The notes beneath the pieces are model-generated. The model worked only from the letters and a program-made list of their open reading frames with translations, had not been told where the DNA came from and searched no databases. Position numbers and translations under genes: made by a program. Source: Isoetes taiwanensis (Eukaryota > Streptophyta > Lycopodiopsida > Isoetales > Isoetaceae). Taken from it: 64,000 bases of DNA. The stretch spans positions 188,001 to 252,000 of the forward strand of contig JAJEKV010000322.1 of the NCBI GenBank assembly GCA_021234155.1, written 5' to 3'. Of the stretch, positions 11,375 through 22,706 are shown piece by piece (positions within the stretch are counted from its first letter, which is position 1; every line of letters begins with the position of its first letter).

Positions 11375-13720
11375 GGGGATTTCCCGAAGCGGCGGCGACA
11401 TTGCTGAAATTGTTTGCGGGCATGGACATCATCTTCTTGCAAGAGACATGGGAATATAGTGGTCATCTGTTGCCGGACATCCCAGGGTACCATCATTTCT
11501 CACTGGCCAATGAGCGCCATGGCAAGCGAGGGTATGGAGGGGTCGTGTGCTACTTCAAAGATGCTATAGCATCCACAGTCTCGCTCCACAAGGCTGATAG
11601 ACTCAATCGCTACCTGTGGATACGAGTGCTGCAGCCTCACCATCGCCCACTATTTATCGCAGGATGTTATATACCCCATGAAGCTTCTAAGTTCTACAGG
11701 GTGTATCAGGCAGACACAGATGTGCATATGCCCTATAAGGAATTGTATAATGACATAGAGCAGTATCGCCAGGAGGGTCATGTGTTTTTATTGGGAGATT
11801 TCAATGCATGCGCATTTGCGATGCAGTGCGGTCGGTCACCTTCAGTGGAAATGTCGACTCCAACCCACTTTGGTTAGACATGGAGGCATCCCAGCATGCA
11901 AGACGCTCCAAGGATACAGTCTCCGAAGTCTTTGAAAGAGAGTTGGTCCAGCTATGTCAGACCTTTGACATGGTGATCTGCAATGGTATGCTCAGGTGGC
12001 CGCGATCAGGGGGCTTCACTTGCAGAAGTGACGGGGGCGATGGTGGAGCCAGTGTGGTGGACTATCTCCTAGCTCCAGTGCCAGAACTTGATATCATTCG
12101 TGATTTCGCGACAGGCACAGGAACAAGAGATGAAGAGACTTTGTTAGACCACTATCCACTTTATGTCACTATGGATTGGAGGCATTCAATGGCGTGGCCA
12201 CAGGACAGGCACCCCCGGGGTTTGGGATACAACCCGAACTATAGGAAGCAAGCAGGATATGAGGTGGAGCTTGAACGTGAGCTACAGGGGATTGATGCCC
12301 TCTATACATTGCATGATAAATGTGAATGGTTGGTGAAGGCTTTACTCTAAAGTGACGGTAAATGCTTTTGCAAAGAAGAAAAGCTCCCTAGAGGGACATG
12401 CATGCAATTCCCTCAAAACCCCTGGTTTGACGCGAAATGTAAGGCTCTAAAGAGTCAGCTTAAGGCATTCTTGAAATCCAAAAAACATCGCTACATTGCA
12501 GAAATCAGCAACACATGTTTGATCTCATCGATGATGAGCCAAAAGCCTTTACGGTAGAGTCTTTGTATAAGAGGCATCAACCACGGAAATGTTCTGCAGA
12601 CCGGTGGAGACAGCGGTTGGAGGAGTTGTATGACCCCCCAGAGCAATTGCTGACGTGCCAGATCAACTAGGAGAAACACTATAGCTCTCAGAGGCGGACA
12701 TCCACCAGGGTATTAAGCATCTTGCTAATGGTAAAGCAAAAGGACTTTGCCGGGGACTTGGGCGAAATTTGTTGAAATGGGGTGGGCCAGCTTTTGCTCG
12801 AACCTTTGCGGGGATAATCAATCAGGCCATCAGAGAGGGCTTCCCGTAGGAATGGATGGTTAGAAAGGTCACCCCTATTCATAAGACGGGAAGCAGGGAT
12901 GACTCCACCAACTACCATATGATCATAGTGAGCCCGTTACTCGCAAAACTTCTAGCATGGGTGCTGGAGAAGAAAACGCAATGGGCGGAGGAAACTGGAG
13001 TGCGTCACGGTTGGCAAAGGCGGGGTTTACGCCGCCCCTCCACGAGGGATCATATTTTTACTCTCAGAATCCTTATGGAAGCTAGCCGCAATGCACGACG
13101 TGACCTGTATTGCTGTTTCGTGGATTTTAAGACGACATATGATACTTTCCCTCGGGACCTGTTGTGACAACGCTTGCAGAAGCTACATGTCCCATAGGAT
13201 TTGCAGAATGCCATCTACCGGCTGTATGACGGAATACATGCCACTTTGCCTGCGTCAGACCACCGGGTGAACAGCACCATAGGTGTTAAACATGGATGCC
13301 CGTTATCTCCAATGCTTTTTGGACTCTATATTGACAAGTTGGAGACCTGGATGCAAGAACATGGAGGTGGTGGCTCGCAGTTGCCAGAGGCATATACAGT
13401 AAAACAGTTGCTCTATGCAGACGATCTGGGCTTATTATCCCATACAAAATGTGAGTATGCGGGAACATTTGATGCTCTCGATCCAATTCTGCGGACATAG
13501 CGGGAATGACAATCAACCAAAAAAACCAAAGCATTTGCCAATCACAATGCGTGCACTTGTATTACAGAGGACAAAGGATGGAAGCTGTAAGGACCTTTAA
13601 GTATCTGGGAATCGATTTCTTTGCTAACATGCTATGGGATGACTGTGTAGAAAGAAGGGTCAGCGCGACATGGAAAGCTCTGTATGCAATGCAGAATAGC
13701 TGTCACAGAATAGATCTCAG
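11356..13720 (+). pseudogene. LINE-B ORF2, 5' part: endonuclease and most of reverse transcriptase
   Basis: The reading starts with a short overlap on ORF1. The endonuclease shows DIIFLQETWEYS (catalytic Glu), GYGGVVCYFKDA, HVFLLGDFNA and, after a frameshift near 11810-11870, SVVDYLLAPVPELD and LDHYPLYVTM (the usual SDHYPL site). RT pieces follow in shifting frames: VTPIHKTGSRDDSTNY near 12865, CCFVDFKTTYDTFP near 13115 (motif A), GVKHGCPLSPMLFGLYID near 13285, LLYADDLGLLS near 13405 (catalytic YADD) and TFKYLGIDF near 13590. The CACTA element interrupts it after HRIDLS. At least five frame changes or stops make it non-functional. Confidence 0.85.
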
Positions 13721-13734
13721 CACTACTACAAAAA

Positions 13735-14090
13735 TGAGCACAAATGGCACAAACAAATGACACATTTTCATGAATTTGCCATTTGAGCCGTTGTAATTGG
13801 CAAATGAACAAATGTGACAAGTATATGCCATTTAAGTGACAACTATTTTGCCATTTGTTGGCCATATAAATGGCACATATATTGGTGTCATTTATGTGCC
13901 ATTTAAGTGTACTAAGTTTTGCCATTTTGACCTGCATAAATGACATATTAGTAAGTGTCATGCATGTGCCTTAGAAGTGTGTGCATATTTTTGCCATTTG
14001 TGTTGGAATAAATGTCACTTGTAGAAGTGACTTATATTTGCAGTTCAAGTGTGGTTAGTGTTTTGCCATTTAATACACGACATTTTTGTG
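13735..14090. repeat. Left subterminal repeats of the CACTA element
   Basis: More than ten short direct and inverted copies of AAATGGCA or TGCCATTT (for example AAATGGCACA, TTTGCCATTT, GTGCCATTT) crowd the first 350 bases. Such arrays bind the element-encoded TNPA protein in En/Spm. The right end has a matching array. Confidence 0.85.
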
Positions 14091-15240
14091 GACTTTGCAG
14101 ATTTTTTGAGATTTAGCACTGGCTATAACATGACGACGTCCGATATTTACATGGTTGGGGAGATATAATGTATAACTATTTGCGTGGACCTAATGATTAA
14201 CTTAATTTCCGAAATAGGCTACTTAGAATTATGTAAACTCTATCATAGGCATATACATGGGGATAAGCCTAATCTAGGTAGTCAAATTACGGGGGCCCAA
14301 ATGTATATTCATAATAAGATTATTATTTTTGATGTTTACAGGATCCCAAATTTATTCGTAGGATTACTATTTTCATGAAACTAAGAAGATATAATGTGGC
14401 CGATTTCACAAACCGTATCTTTATAACCTAAGATTTCTGAAGGTTATTTTTGGTATTCATGTCAGACTACCGTATAAGCTGACGGTGGCACCCTGGATTC
14501 CAAACATGAGCATCTATGGTTTCAGATGTTTTCTATTGTCGGCATGGTATTCTTCTAGGAAGGCGGCGACGGGTCTTGTGGAGGCGGCCAGGGCTCTGGC
14601 GCAGTTGCATGTTCGGCCATACCCATAGCCATAGCCAAGTTTCTGGCGTTCCGCTGCAGGCTTAAGCCATGCTCCTTAGGGCATACCATAGCAGGATCGG
14701 CGACCACAGGGCTCTAGCTGCTTCTTCTGCAGTGCTCCAGTAAGAAATGAGGTTTCCACAACGGAAAACCCTATTAGGGCCCGACCTTGTTAGTTCCGGC
14801 AGGGTTGTCACTGAGCAATAGAGCAAGGTCGATTTGCAGCCAAGCCTGGATTGATTCTTTTGTTTCTTGTGTGTTTTTTTAGGGTATGTTTGCTCTGCTG
14901 TCGATGTTGCTGTGTTTTCTGTGGTGCATCTATTTCTTTTGCTCTATCTTCTGGTGAAACACAGAGGTTCAATTCCTCTGAAGAAATAGAAGCAAGAAAG
15001 GTTTGCTATGAGAAGTTCAGTTTGCTATATTGCATGCTTGTTGTGCTGTACGCTTGATGTGAGAATGATGACCATTGGATTTATATTTTTAATTGCCCCG
15101 TTACAAATCGGGTCAATATGGGGCTGTTTGACCCCATCTTGACTTTGAGCAGACGGATCATATGGATGCATAGGGAACATTCTCCAAATTGTGCTATGAT
15201 CTAATGGCCACGAAAAATCAAAACACACCCCGAACGATAA

Positions 15241-15288
15241 TGGTATCAGAGCCTTCCTCAAAAAAAAAAAAATAATGGTATCAGAGCC
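15241..15288 (+). repeat. Duplicated tRNA-Met primer-site motif
   Basis: TGGTATCAGAGCC occurs at 15241-15253 and again at 15276-15288, separated by TTCCTC, a run of A and AATAA. The motif is the primer site of plant LTR elements. No LTR could be delimited, so this may be a short LTR-element remnant in the CACTA element, just upstream of its first exon. Confidence 0.55.
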
Positions 15289-16689
15289 ACGAATCATTAT
15301 TATATAACATTGAAAACATCTTAAAAAAAGACAAAGAAATGGAAAACGAGGGAAAAGAGAAAACCCGCGAAATGATCTCCTCCAGTTTCTTGATCTCAGG
15401 TCTGCCGTGAGAAGGCGAGGGCCGAGGCCTGAGTGGAAGTGCGCCAATATGGATACTATGGATACTGAAGATGGCAGGGGACTCGGCTATTCAACCTCCG
15501 AACCAGATACAGAAGATCTCGATTTCCAAACGAGGTTAGAACCAGACAGTGGAGATGGAGATGAGGAGAGCCTAGATGACGAGGTGCCTATTTTGCAAAG
15601 AAAGAAGCATGTTAAGAAGAAGAAGCTTCTTTCTAGGAAAAGGATTGATGCATATGATCATCCATTTGCTCAAGCTATCTTAGATGGTCGCATTCCTCTA
15701 TCACACATTCAAAATAAAGCAAACTCAATCGGCCAGATGAAGGGAGTAAGTAATTTGTCTATTTCGGGAATCTTTTCGATTTATTGCTATATTTGGTAAA
15801 AGGAGATTTACTGTGAGCAGACACGGAGGTTTACATTCATTGAGTTATTTCCTGTATTTTATTTTCATCATTGCTTCATAGCCTCAGATTGATAGATGCA
15901 GCAAAAACTGACGGGATGTAAACTAGATCTGTAAAAACTCATAAAAAACACAAGGAGGTTTTTCTACCACTAGAATTCGAGGTAAGACTTTTGCCTGTTA
16001 GTGAGGACTGCGTTGGCTCTCGTCAAAATCTGTTATTTATTTAAAAGCCCCTCTCCTGCCCATCTTTCTGCATGCCTCCTTTGTTTGTACCCGGCAATTC
16101 TGCTAGTTTCTTGAGGTATTTGAGAGGTCTTGAGGTATTACGTTGCTTTCTTGCTTGTACCCTTATAACTATGGCATCATAAGAAAGGGTTCAATTCCCT
16201 AGTTTCAAGGATGCTCTAAAGATTCATTTCAAGGTTTCAATTCCCTGGTTTCAGAATGCTCTCCACATTCATTTTGTTGTTAAAACAAGACCTAAACTAT
16301 TTTGTTCTCCATCAGATCCATATTCGAGGCAGATTGATAAAAGCAAAGAGGAGCTATCTTGCGGTCAAATAAATGGAAATAAGAGCACATGTAAGTCTGC
16401 TTTGCTATTTTTATGCATTCATCATCTATTTATCAGCCTGGTAACAAATGGAGTACGAGAGACAAAAAGGATGGGTCTGCCATAACCATCATGACATTTA
16501 TTGCCATCCATACAGTACTTCTTTCCTTGACTTGAATGCTTCTGACCTTTAATGATTGTGTGGAAGTGGGAAAGAACAGATTAGAACAAAGATCATTGGC
16601 ATTGGCCTTTCATATGATATGGCAGCTCTTACCAGGGTGGAACTGGACTATAATATGTGATTTCAGTGTTTACCTTCTTCTAGAGACCT

Positions 16690-17310
16690 TGTAAAACAAA
16701 GATAAAAGAAGCCAGCCTATCATCCTGCAGATATTCTCAACTTCTCCACTCTGGCAGCCTCTTTTTTCATATTAGCAGGACTAAATATGTTCGACATTAG
16801 CACATACGCGCTAGCATCATGTGGATCTACCTGGACAACATGGTCAAAACACTGTTTACCAATCTCCACATTGCCATGTTACTGCAGGCAGTGAGCATAG
16901 ATGTCCAACTAACAAGACTAGATTTGCAGGCTTTAAGAAAACTGTCTGCATTACTTAAGCATCCCGCATGGCTAAGAAGATCAACCATGCAAGCAAAATG
17001 CCCGGGGCTTTCTTGGATGCCACGTTTCCATCATAGACACGAAGTGCAGACCACCTTGCCTCCAAAAGTCCTACATGACTGCAAGTAGCAAGAATACTAG
17101 TATTTGTTATACTCTCTTGGATGCCCACTTCTGAATGTTTAATTCTCTATTAGCCTGCCTTTTTCTAAGGCTCCAATGCTTCTACATGCTTTCAAAGTGC
17201 TCAAAAAATATGACTTCATTTGGTTGAATGCCTTCATATTGTATCTTTTCGAAGAGTTCAGGGGTAGAAATTCCATGTCCATGACAAACATATCCAGCAA
17301 TCATCGTTGG
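16690..17310 (-). pseudogene. PPR gene fragment captured in the CACTA element
   Basis: On the minus strand, 17304 downwards reads IAGYVCHGHGISTPELFEKI, then YEGIQPNEVIF, then CMVDLLSHAGCLSNADSFL near 16990 with VSWTSMLTA. About 150 bases on comes DASAYVLMSNI near 16800. This is the order of the last PPR repeats and the E motif of plant-type (PLS) pentatricopeptide proteins, which bind organelle RNA for editing or processing. Frameshifts break it. It lies opposite to, and between two exons of, the CACTA gene, so it is most likely a captured host gene fragment. Confidence 0.75.
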
Positions 17311-20079
17311 CGTCTAACACTGTTCTTCTGTATGATTTGCAGCCGTCTCTTGGCTGTATCGCCATAAGATAAGATAATGGCTGTCAAACTTTTGCGGGAA
17401 AAGCCAGCTATGAATCTGTATGGCCATATAATAATGGCTGTTAGACATTTTTTCTGGAATCACATTGCCCAAAACGAACTGATCTCTTAACCAGCTCTGT
17501 TCATCATGAAGGATATTTCATGCAGTGATGATGCAGAGATGACCTCCTGCATGTCAAAGAATATTGCCTGAATATGCAAGGCAATTGACTAGATAGCTCT
17601 AAACTCCTTCAGCATGCCTTGATGGTTTTTTGTTTTTTGAATTCGTATACAAAACCCTGTGTTTCGAGCTGATAGTAACTGGTTATCTTACAAAACAATA
17701 TTCTCATCATGATTAGCAAGAGATAATTTAGACAAAAAGCTGGACGGACACCTTAACCATCATTGCAGATGTCTCCTGGCTTTGGAGCATTTATTTTGCA
17801 TCAATCACCATTACTGAACACAGTTTGATGATCAAACACAGAACTGTAATAGTGGCAGCATGCCATCACGATCAGAAAAACAATGCTCTAAGTTTTGAGC
17901 CACGTACCAAAATGCCTGATCAAACCACAATATTTGTGACTTGTATGTGCTTTCTTAATTGTTTTTTAGTGGCGTTCAATGAAGAGTTAAAATTCGTGGA
18001 TTTTTTTTGCAATTAATCAGATAAACAATGCTTTGTCCTCTTCTATCGTTGTTGCACCAGTTAGAAAGCACAGGCAAAGCATCCCCACTTCCAGGTAGAG
18101 TGAATCAAACAGAAGAGTGGCGGAGGAACTATCATGCGACCAAATGAATCAAAATGAGACTACTTGTGAGTTGCTAGGCTCTTATGTATCTTTATTTGTG
18201 CTTCAAAACTATTAGTAGGATTCATACAGATTGAGCTATCAACTATATAAAGGGTTCAAATCCCTGGCTTCATATTTTGCGATTAGTTAGCTAAATGATA
18301 CTTTGTCAGCATGTCATGCTCTGCTGTAATAACACCAGTGTGATAAAGTGGATGTCTTGGATTGTGTCTTTAGGATTCAGGATGGTCTTTTTGATTTTTA
18401 TCTCTGTTCCTTTTCAATTCTTTGTGTTAGTAAGTTTTAAACCAAGCATCCAGAATTCGTCTCAGTAGTGCTATTTATGAACCCGTAGAACATTTTTTTA
18501 ACAAATCTGTAGGAGTTGAATTTGAAGCTAGAGATTGTCGATTTTTTTTAATCTCAAGAGCCGCTTTGGTCAAAGATTCCCCATGGTCGTTACACCCAAG
18601 GACTGTATAATGCACCCATCCCAAAATAAAAATAATAAGAAGAGTCAAAGTTTGTAGTTTGTTGTTAAAAAGGATACAGCAAGCACTTGTGTGTGCAATT
18701 TGTAAAGGAGGCGGCATGGGGGTTAATCAAAATACCACTTGTCCAGTTTGTGGATTGAATATTGCACATGCATAGAAAGATAGTTTGACTCTCCTAGCTA
18801 CGGGAGCAATTTTAAAAGAGGAAGACCATACAAATTGGAATTTGATGCTGAAATGAACCCATGCGGTGGCTATAAGAATTAATTTGACAGGAAACTGAAT
18901 GTGCTTATCAAAAAGCATATTGATCTTTCTATCTCAGACTTGAGGAAAATTCCACGGTTGCACCTTGTGCGAAGAACAATACAGGTATTAACTGTTTAAT
19001 AAAATCATAAATGCATGACTTTTACGTTTCTTTCGCTAATAGAAAAGAACTATTGACTTTTGTTTTTTGAAACGAGGATTGGTTTGTTATTCCATGGGCT
19101 GAATGGGACAAAACATACTAGCAAAAACGCCCTTCTAAAGGTATTAGAGTTGCAAGGAGGAGTGTTTCTCATGTCGTCTTGCAAGCGAGAAAAATTAACG
19201 AGGAGCCTACCAAGCCAGAATGGATGAAAAATGATATGTGGTTTAAATTTCTTGCATATATGGAGACAAGCCAATACAAGGTATATAATTAACTATTTTA
19301 CTTAGATCGTATACATAGTTCGAATACAAATACTAAATTCGTTTACTTTAGAACTCAAACACTCGCAACCAAAAGGCTCACGCGAATCAAAAGCAAACTG
19401 TTAAAACAGGAAGAAGGGGCTATGCTGGAACATATAGTATTTGGTAAGAATCTTGCTCTATGACTTGGAAACTTTTTTATGTAATTGCATAAAGTTACAC
19501 TTGGTTAAAATTCTATAGAAAGAGAGGATGCAAAGGTCGCCGACCACAGATGAGATTGCAAATGAAGCTCGTACCTCTAAAGGATATGGAGTCGTACCAA
19601 GGGGAGATTTAGAAGACAAATCAAATGTAAGTTTTATTTTGTGTATCTTATAAAATCTCAAAATTCCACTTGTGTATGTATACTGTTTCTTCTACGTAAT
19701 TTTAGGGTACATGTGCACAACCTTCACCTTCATTTAATATAAAGAATACATGTAAACGTGTTGTGAAATCGATCGCTCTTCATGAAAGCTTTGAAAAGCC
19801 TGTAGAATCTCAAGTTGATGTTACACAATCTGTAAACAATGCTAAATCTATGCTTCAAGAGTTGCACAAATAAATTGAAAGCTTATCTGTAAAGAAGAAA
19901 GAACTTGAAAAAGACATGAATCCAAAGGTATTTTGGAAATATCTTTATTAAATGTTCGTGCTCATATTATTCTTTAAACTTTTACTTAATAACTATGTAG
20001 GTGGCGAGAAAACTCATGAATAAAGAAGCATCGGTTGGAAGCCAGGTAAGTAAGATTTACTTAGTGAATCATATGAAAA

Positions 20080-20475
20080 TATACAATGAATTTTATTGTG
20101 GTGGGCGCTGAGTCGCATCCTGCAAATTGCGTGTCTCTTGGACAGGGAAATATTCTCATTTAAATAGCCCATTTCTAGCAGCGTAGGATTCATTTCCTTC
20201 CTATAATGTGCCATTTTGACACTGGGTGCATACCAAACTCTTTCCCACACTTTTTTCTGAACCCATTCCCGAATTCTATTTTTATTTCTTGCCAAGTCTT
20301 GTATCAATATTCCCAATTTTCGTAACCAGACTATTCCATCTGCATACCATCCTTTGTCAAATGTTGCTTTCAAGGCTAGCCTTGGGTAGCTCTCTTCATC
20401 CAAGTTTCCTATTATTAGTGCTTGCCAACAAAACATGTCCAAAAAGATTTCAAGGTAACATCTATATATTTGCAA
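20080..20475 (-). pseudogene. Non-LTR RT C-terminal fragment in a CACTA intron
   Basis: An open minus-strand reading of about 130 codons includes KATFDKGWYADGIVWLRKLG, IREWVQKKVWERVWYA and KRHAICRMRLSAHHNKI. The pattern (a hydrophobic/Trp-rich helical region, then R-x-R-x-S-x-H) resembles the region after the RT of animal-type non-LTR elements. It sits between exon-like pieces of the TNPA-like gene, on the other strand. The identity is by resemblance only. It is neither the L1 nor, visibly, the LINE-B copy. Confidence 0.45.
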
Positions 20476-20959
20476 TTCAAGTTTTTGAAACTTTTAAGAA
20501 ATAACACTTATTATTTTTTGCCTCATCTACATCAGAAGAATAGCGAAGTCCAAATTCTTGATTTAAGAAAAAATCTATCATTGGTCATGGAAGAATTTTC
20601 TTGTTGGACCCAAAGAAGACTTCCCACTTTCAACCAATCTGCAATGGTAATGCTTCAATTACGGTTCAAAATATAAACCCTGGATATTTAAATGATCAAT
20701 TATTGTATCAAACAAATGAGTTTACAACATTTAAAGATGCGATAAACTCAATGATCATATGGCCGCTATATTTATTGAGTAACATTTCTCAAAAAATTAA
20801 TTGAGCCTTTGTCTATGACACTTTATTCAATGTATTGCTATTGCATAGTTTATTGCAAATATCTTTTTATGAAATGGTATCACCTTGTTTCTTGTTCATA
20901 TTGTCTATGAGTTTAACATGTAAAATAATATGAAGATACGTGAACATCCTTGCAATAAT

Positions 20960-21385
20960 GCATTGGCAATCCCGCCACACACACATGTCATATTAATGAC
21001 ACTTGATAGTCACAATATACATGGCAATTGAATGGCACAACCACCACATATACATGTCACACTACAGATCATATTAATGGCACTTGAGTGGCAAAGGCAC
21101 CACATTGTTATTTCAATGGCGGTTAAATAGCATAATTCACGTCACTTACAACACACATTAATGGCACAACCACATCACATATACGCCAAAATGCATGTCA
21201 CTTTAATGGCAATTGTGTGGCACAAATATGTCTGTTTGAAGACACTTGAAGGACAAATATTTTGACCACACTTAAATGGCACAAAAAGGGCGGAGGATAA
21301 AGGGCACAAATATGCACAAATGGCACATGCCAAAAGTGCCATTTGTATACGTAAAAAATGACACCTATTTGTGCCATTTATACCT
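20960..21385. repeat. Right subterminal repeats of the CACTA element
   Basis: The mirror of the left array: AATGGCAC, TGGCACAA and GTGCCATTT recur about every 25-40 bases up to the terminal inverted repeat. The array is denser towards the end, and some units use the variants CACACATATA and ACATGTCA. Confidence 0.8.
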
Positions 21386-21400
21386 ATTTTTGTAGTAGTC

Positions 21401-22275
21401 GTGATTGGACGCATAAAGCCCACTTGTTAGAGCACTTTCGTGGAACCGATCTGCTTTGTATGGAGTAGAGGTGCGGGGGCGTGATTAGCAAGGGTACTTG
21501 GGATAAGCTAGAGAGGGTGCAGAAGGCTTTCCTGACATACAGCCTAGGCGTCAAGGACATGGTGCCTTATCCAATTTTGTTGTATAAGACTGGCTTTTGG
21601 CCCCTGCAGCATTCTGCTATGAGTAGGCACCTTGCGTATTTCCATAGGTTGACGAAATGGATGCACAACGTCTTCCTCCCGGACTCTGTTATTGGCACAA
21701 GGGCATAGCGTCCCGAAGAGAGTATGGCAAGAGCATTGTAGGGGATGGTTCGCCGACGATGGTCCATAGACTATCAACACATTGTGGATATGTCCGGATA
21801 TTGCAAAGCGGAGCTGCATTTGAATGCGGCGGCTTTCTTTGCCTCTCTGTGTGAATCGCCCACTCTTGCAAAGCCCAAAGCGAGCACTACCACACCACAG
21901 GTCAATCCGCCGGCGAACCACGGCCCCACCGGTATCGAAGGCTCACATTTCCACCCCGAAGCGAAGAGCTATAGCTGCAATAAGGGCGGGGTCCCACCAT
22001 CTCGAATTAGAGGCATTTCTTTGGGTGCGGATGGAGGCGGGGAATCCCCGGCATGAGAGATTATGCGTCTTTGTCACATGCAGATAGTAGAAGATGAACA
22101 TCATGCCCTACAGGAATGCCCAGCATATGCACACATCCGAGCAGCTCATGCCGATCTCAGATGCTCTGATATAGCAATTCACCAACTGCTGGCTTTGCCA
22201 ATGGTGGCATGTCTTACGTCCTACATTCTGCAAGTCTCCACCGTCAGGGAGTCCCTCACAGCACAGGGAATTTGA
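21401..22275 (+). pseudogene. LINE-B ORF2, 3' part: RT thumb and C-terminal finger
   Basis: Directly after the CACTA element the reading resumes in frame with the upstream part (serine codon AGC, then CGT GAT TGG). It shows DWTHKAHL, a degenerate stretch, and then WDKLERVQKAFLTYSLGVK from about 21490. Near 22060-22160 is a finger of the form C-HMQIVEDE-HH-ALQE-C (LCHMQIVEDEHHALQECPAY). The 3' end of the coding region is about 22275 and is followed by the LINE-B 3' untranslated region. Copies b and c align here. Confidence 0.8.
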
Positions 22276-22457
22276 GCGCCCAAATAGGGCCTCTCAATGC
22301 CTACTACAAGGGTTTTTCCTCCCACACAGAGGGTTTTTTCATCCCAGTGGTAGAGACACATTGTACAGGGTTGGAAACTTTCCGCTATATTGTAAAACCG
22401 TCTCATAGGCCAGTTGGCCTCCGTGGACGTTAAAATATACTTCCTTCCTTCCTCAAA

Positions 22458-22669
22458 TCATTGCATTGTCTAGATCTTGATATCTAATCAAGATATATAA
22501 ATAGACACATAGATAGGGTTTTTAACAAAATGATAAGATAGGGTTTTTTGAAACTTTTCATTTTGGTGTGTTCTGGGAGATGTTTTTTTTGTTTGAAAAA
22601 GAAATAAAAACTCAAAAAAATTATGAATAGCATATAAACCATCAAATATAGCACAAATCCCATAACACA

Positions 22670-22706
<37 letters not shown>

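Larger units (their letters stand above)
15407..20640 (+). pseudogene. TNPA/Transposase_24-like gene of the CACTA element, multi-exon
   Basis: Exons were inferred from open pieces with matching splice sites: about 15407-15745 (acidic, then Lys-rich KKHVKKKKLLSRKR, donor GTAAGT), 16316-16390, about 18070-18171, about 18760-18984 (RPYKLEFDAEMNPCGGYKN and DLRKIPRLHLVRRTIQ), 19060-19280 (ending EWMKNDMWFKFLAYMETSQY), 19349-19441 (QKAHANQKQTVKTGRRGYAG), 19519-19627 (TTDEIANEARTSKGYG), 19706-19928 (ending in a coiled coil), 20001-20045 and 20535-20646. The order fits the plant Ptta/En/Spm Transposase_24 family, a TNPA-like partner that binds subterminal repeats. Stops in three exons make it a pseudogene. 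Exon limits are my reading. Confidence 0.6.
13721..21400 (+). mobile_element. En/Spm-like (CACTA) DNA transposon, about 7.7 kb
   Basis: The left end is CACTACTACAAAAAT (13721-13735) and the right end is ATTTTTGTAGTAGT (21386-21399) followed by C, giving a perfect 14-bp inverted repeat after the first base. Both ends are packed with short subterminal repeats built on AAATGGCA/TGCCATTT, the usual arrangement of TNPA-type binding sites. It carries one spliced TNPA/Transposase_24-like gene, a reversed PPR fragment and a LINE fragment. I found no TNPD/Tnp2 transposase, so it is probably non-autonomous. The terminal G of the right CACTA end is C, and I see no 3-bp target duplication. It is inserted in the LINE-B RT. 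Confidence 0.85.
9866..22457 (+). mobile_element. LINE-B copy a: near full-length non-LTR element split by a CACTA element
   Basis: The element has a 5' leader of about 230 bases, a coiled-coil ORF1 (10096-11374) and an ORF2 of AP endonuclease, RT and Cys/His finger (11356-13720 and 21401-22275). The 3' untranslated region shares TCATAGGCCAGTTGGCCTCC with copy b and closes in TTCC repeats near 22440-22457. Removing the CACTA element (13721-21400) leaves about 4.9 kb. The ORF1 layout, RT motifs (GVKHGCPLSPMLFGLYIDKLE in two pieces, LLYADD) and microsatellite tail differ from the L1 and RTE LINEs usual in seed plants. The clade is unassigned. Confidence 0.8.

Noticed and set aside
14961-14980. 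tRNA T-arm-like GAGGTTCAATTCCTC, with similar GGGTTCAATTCCC near 16187 and 18249
   Set aside because: No acceptor, D or anticodon arms could be placed around any of them, so no tRNA gene is called.
22471-22500. CTAG next to an ATCTTGAT/ATCAAGAT palindrome, considered as the missing 3' end of the Helitron at 24202
   Set aside because: The stem touches CTAG with no spacer, the stem sequence is unlike the family hairpin, and the next base in the transposon sense is A, not T.
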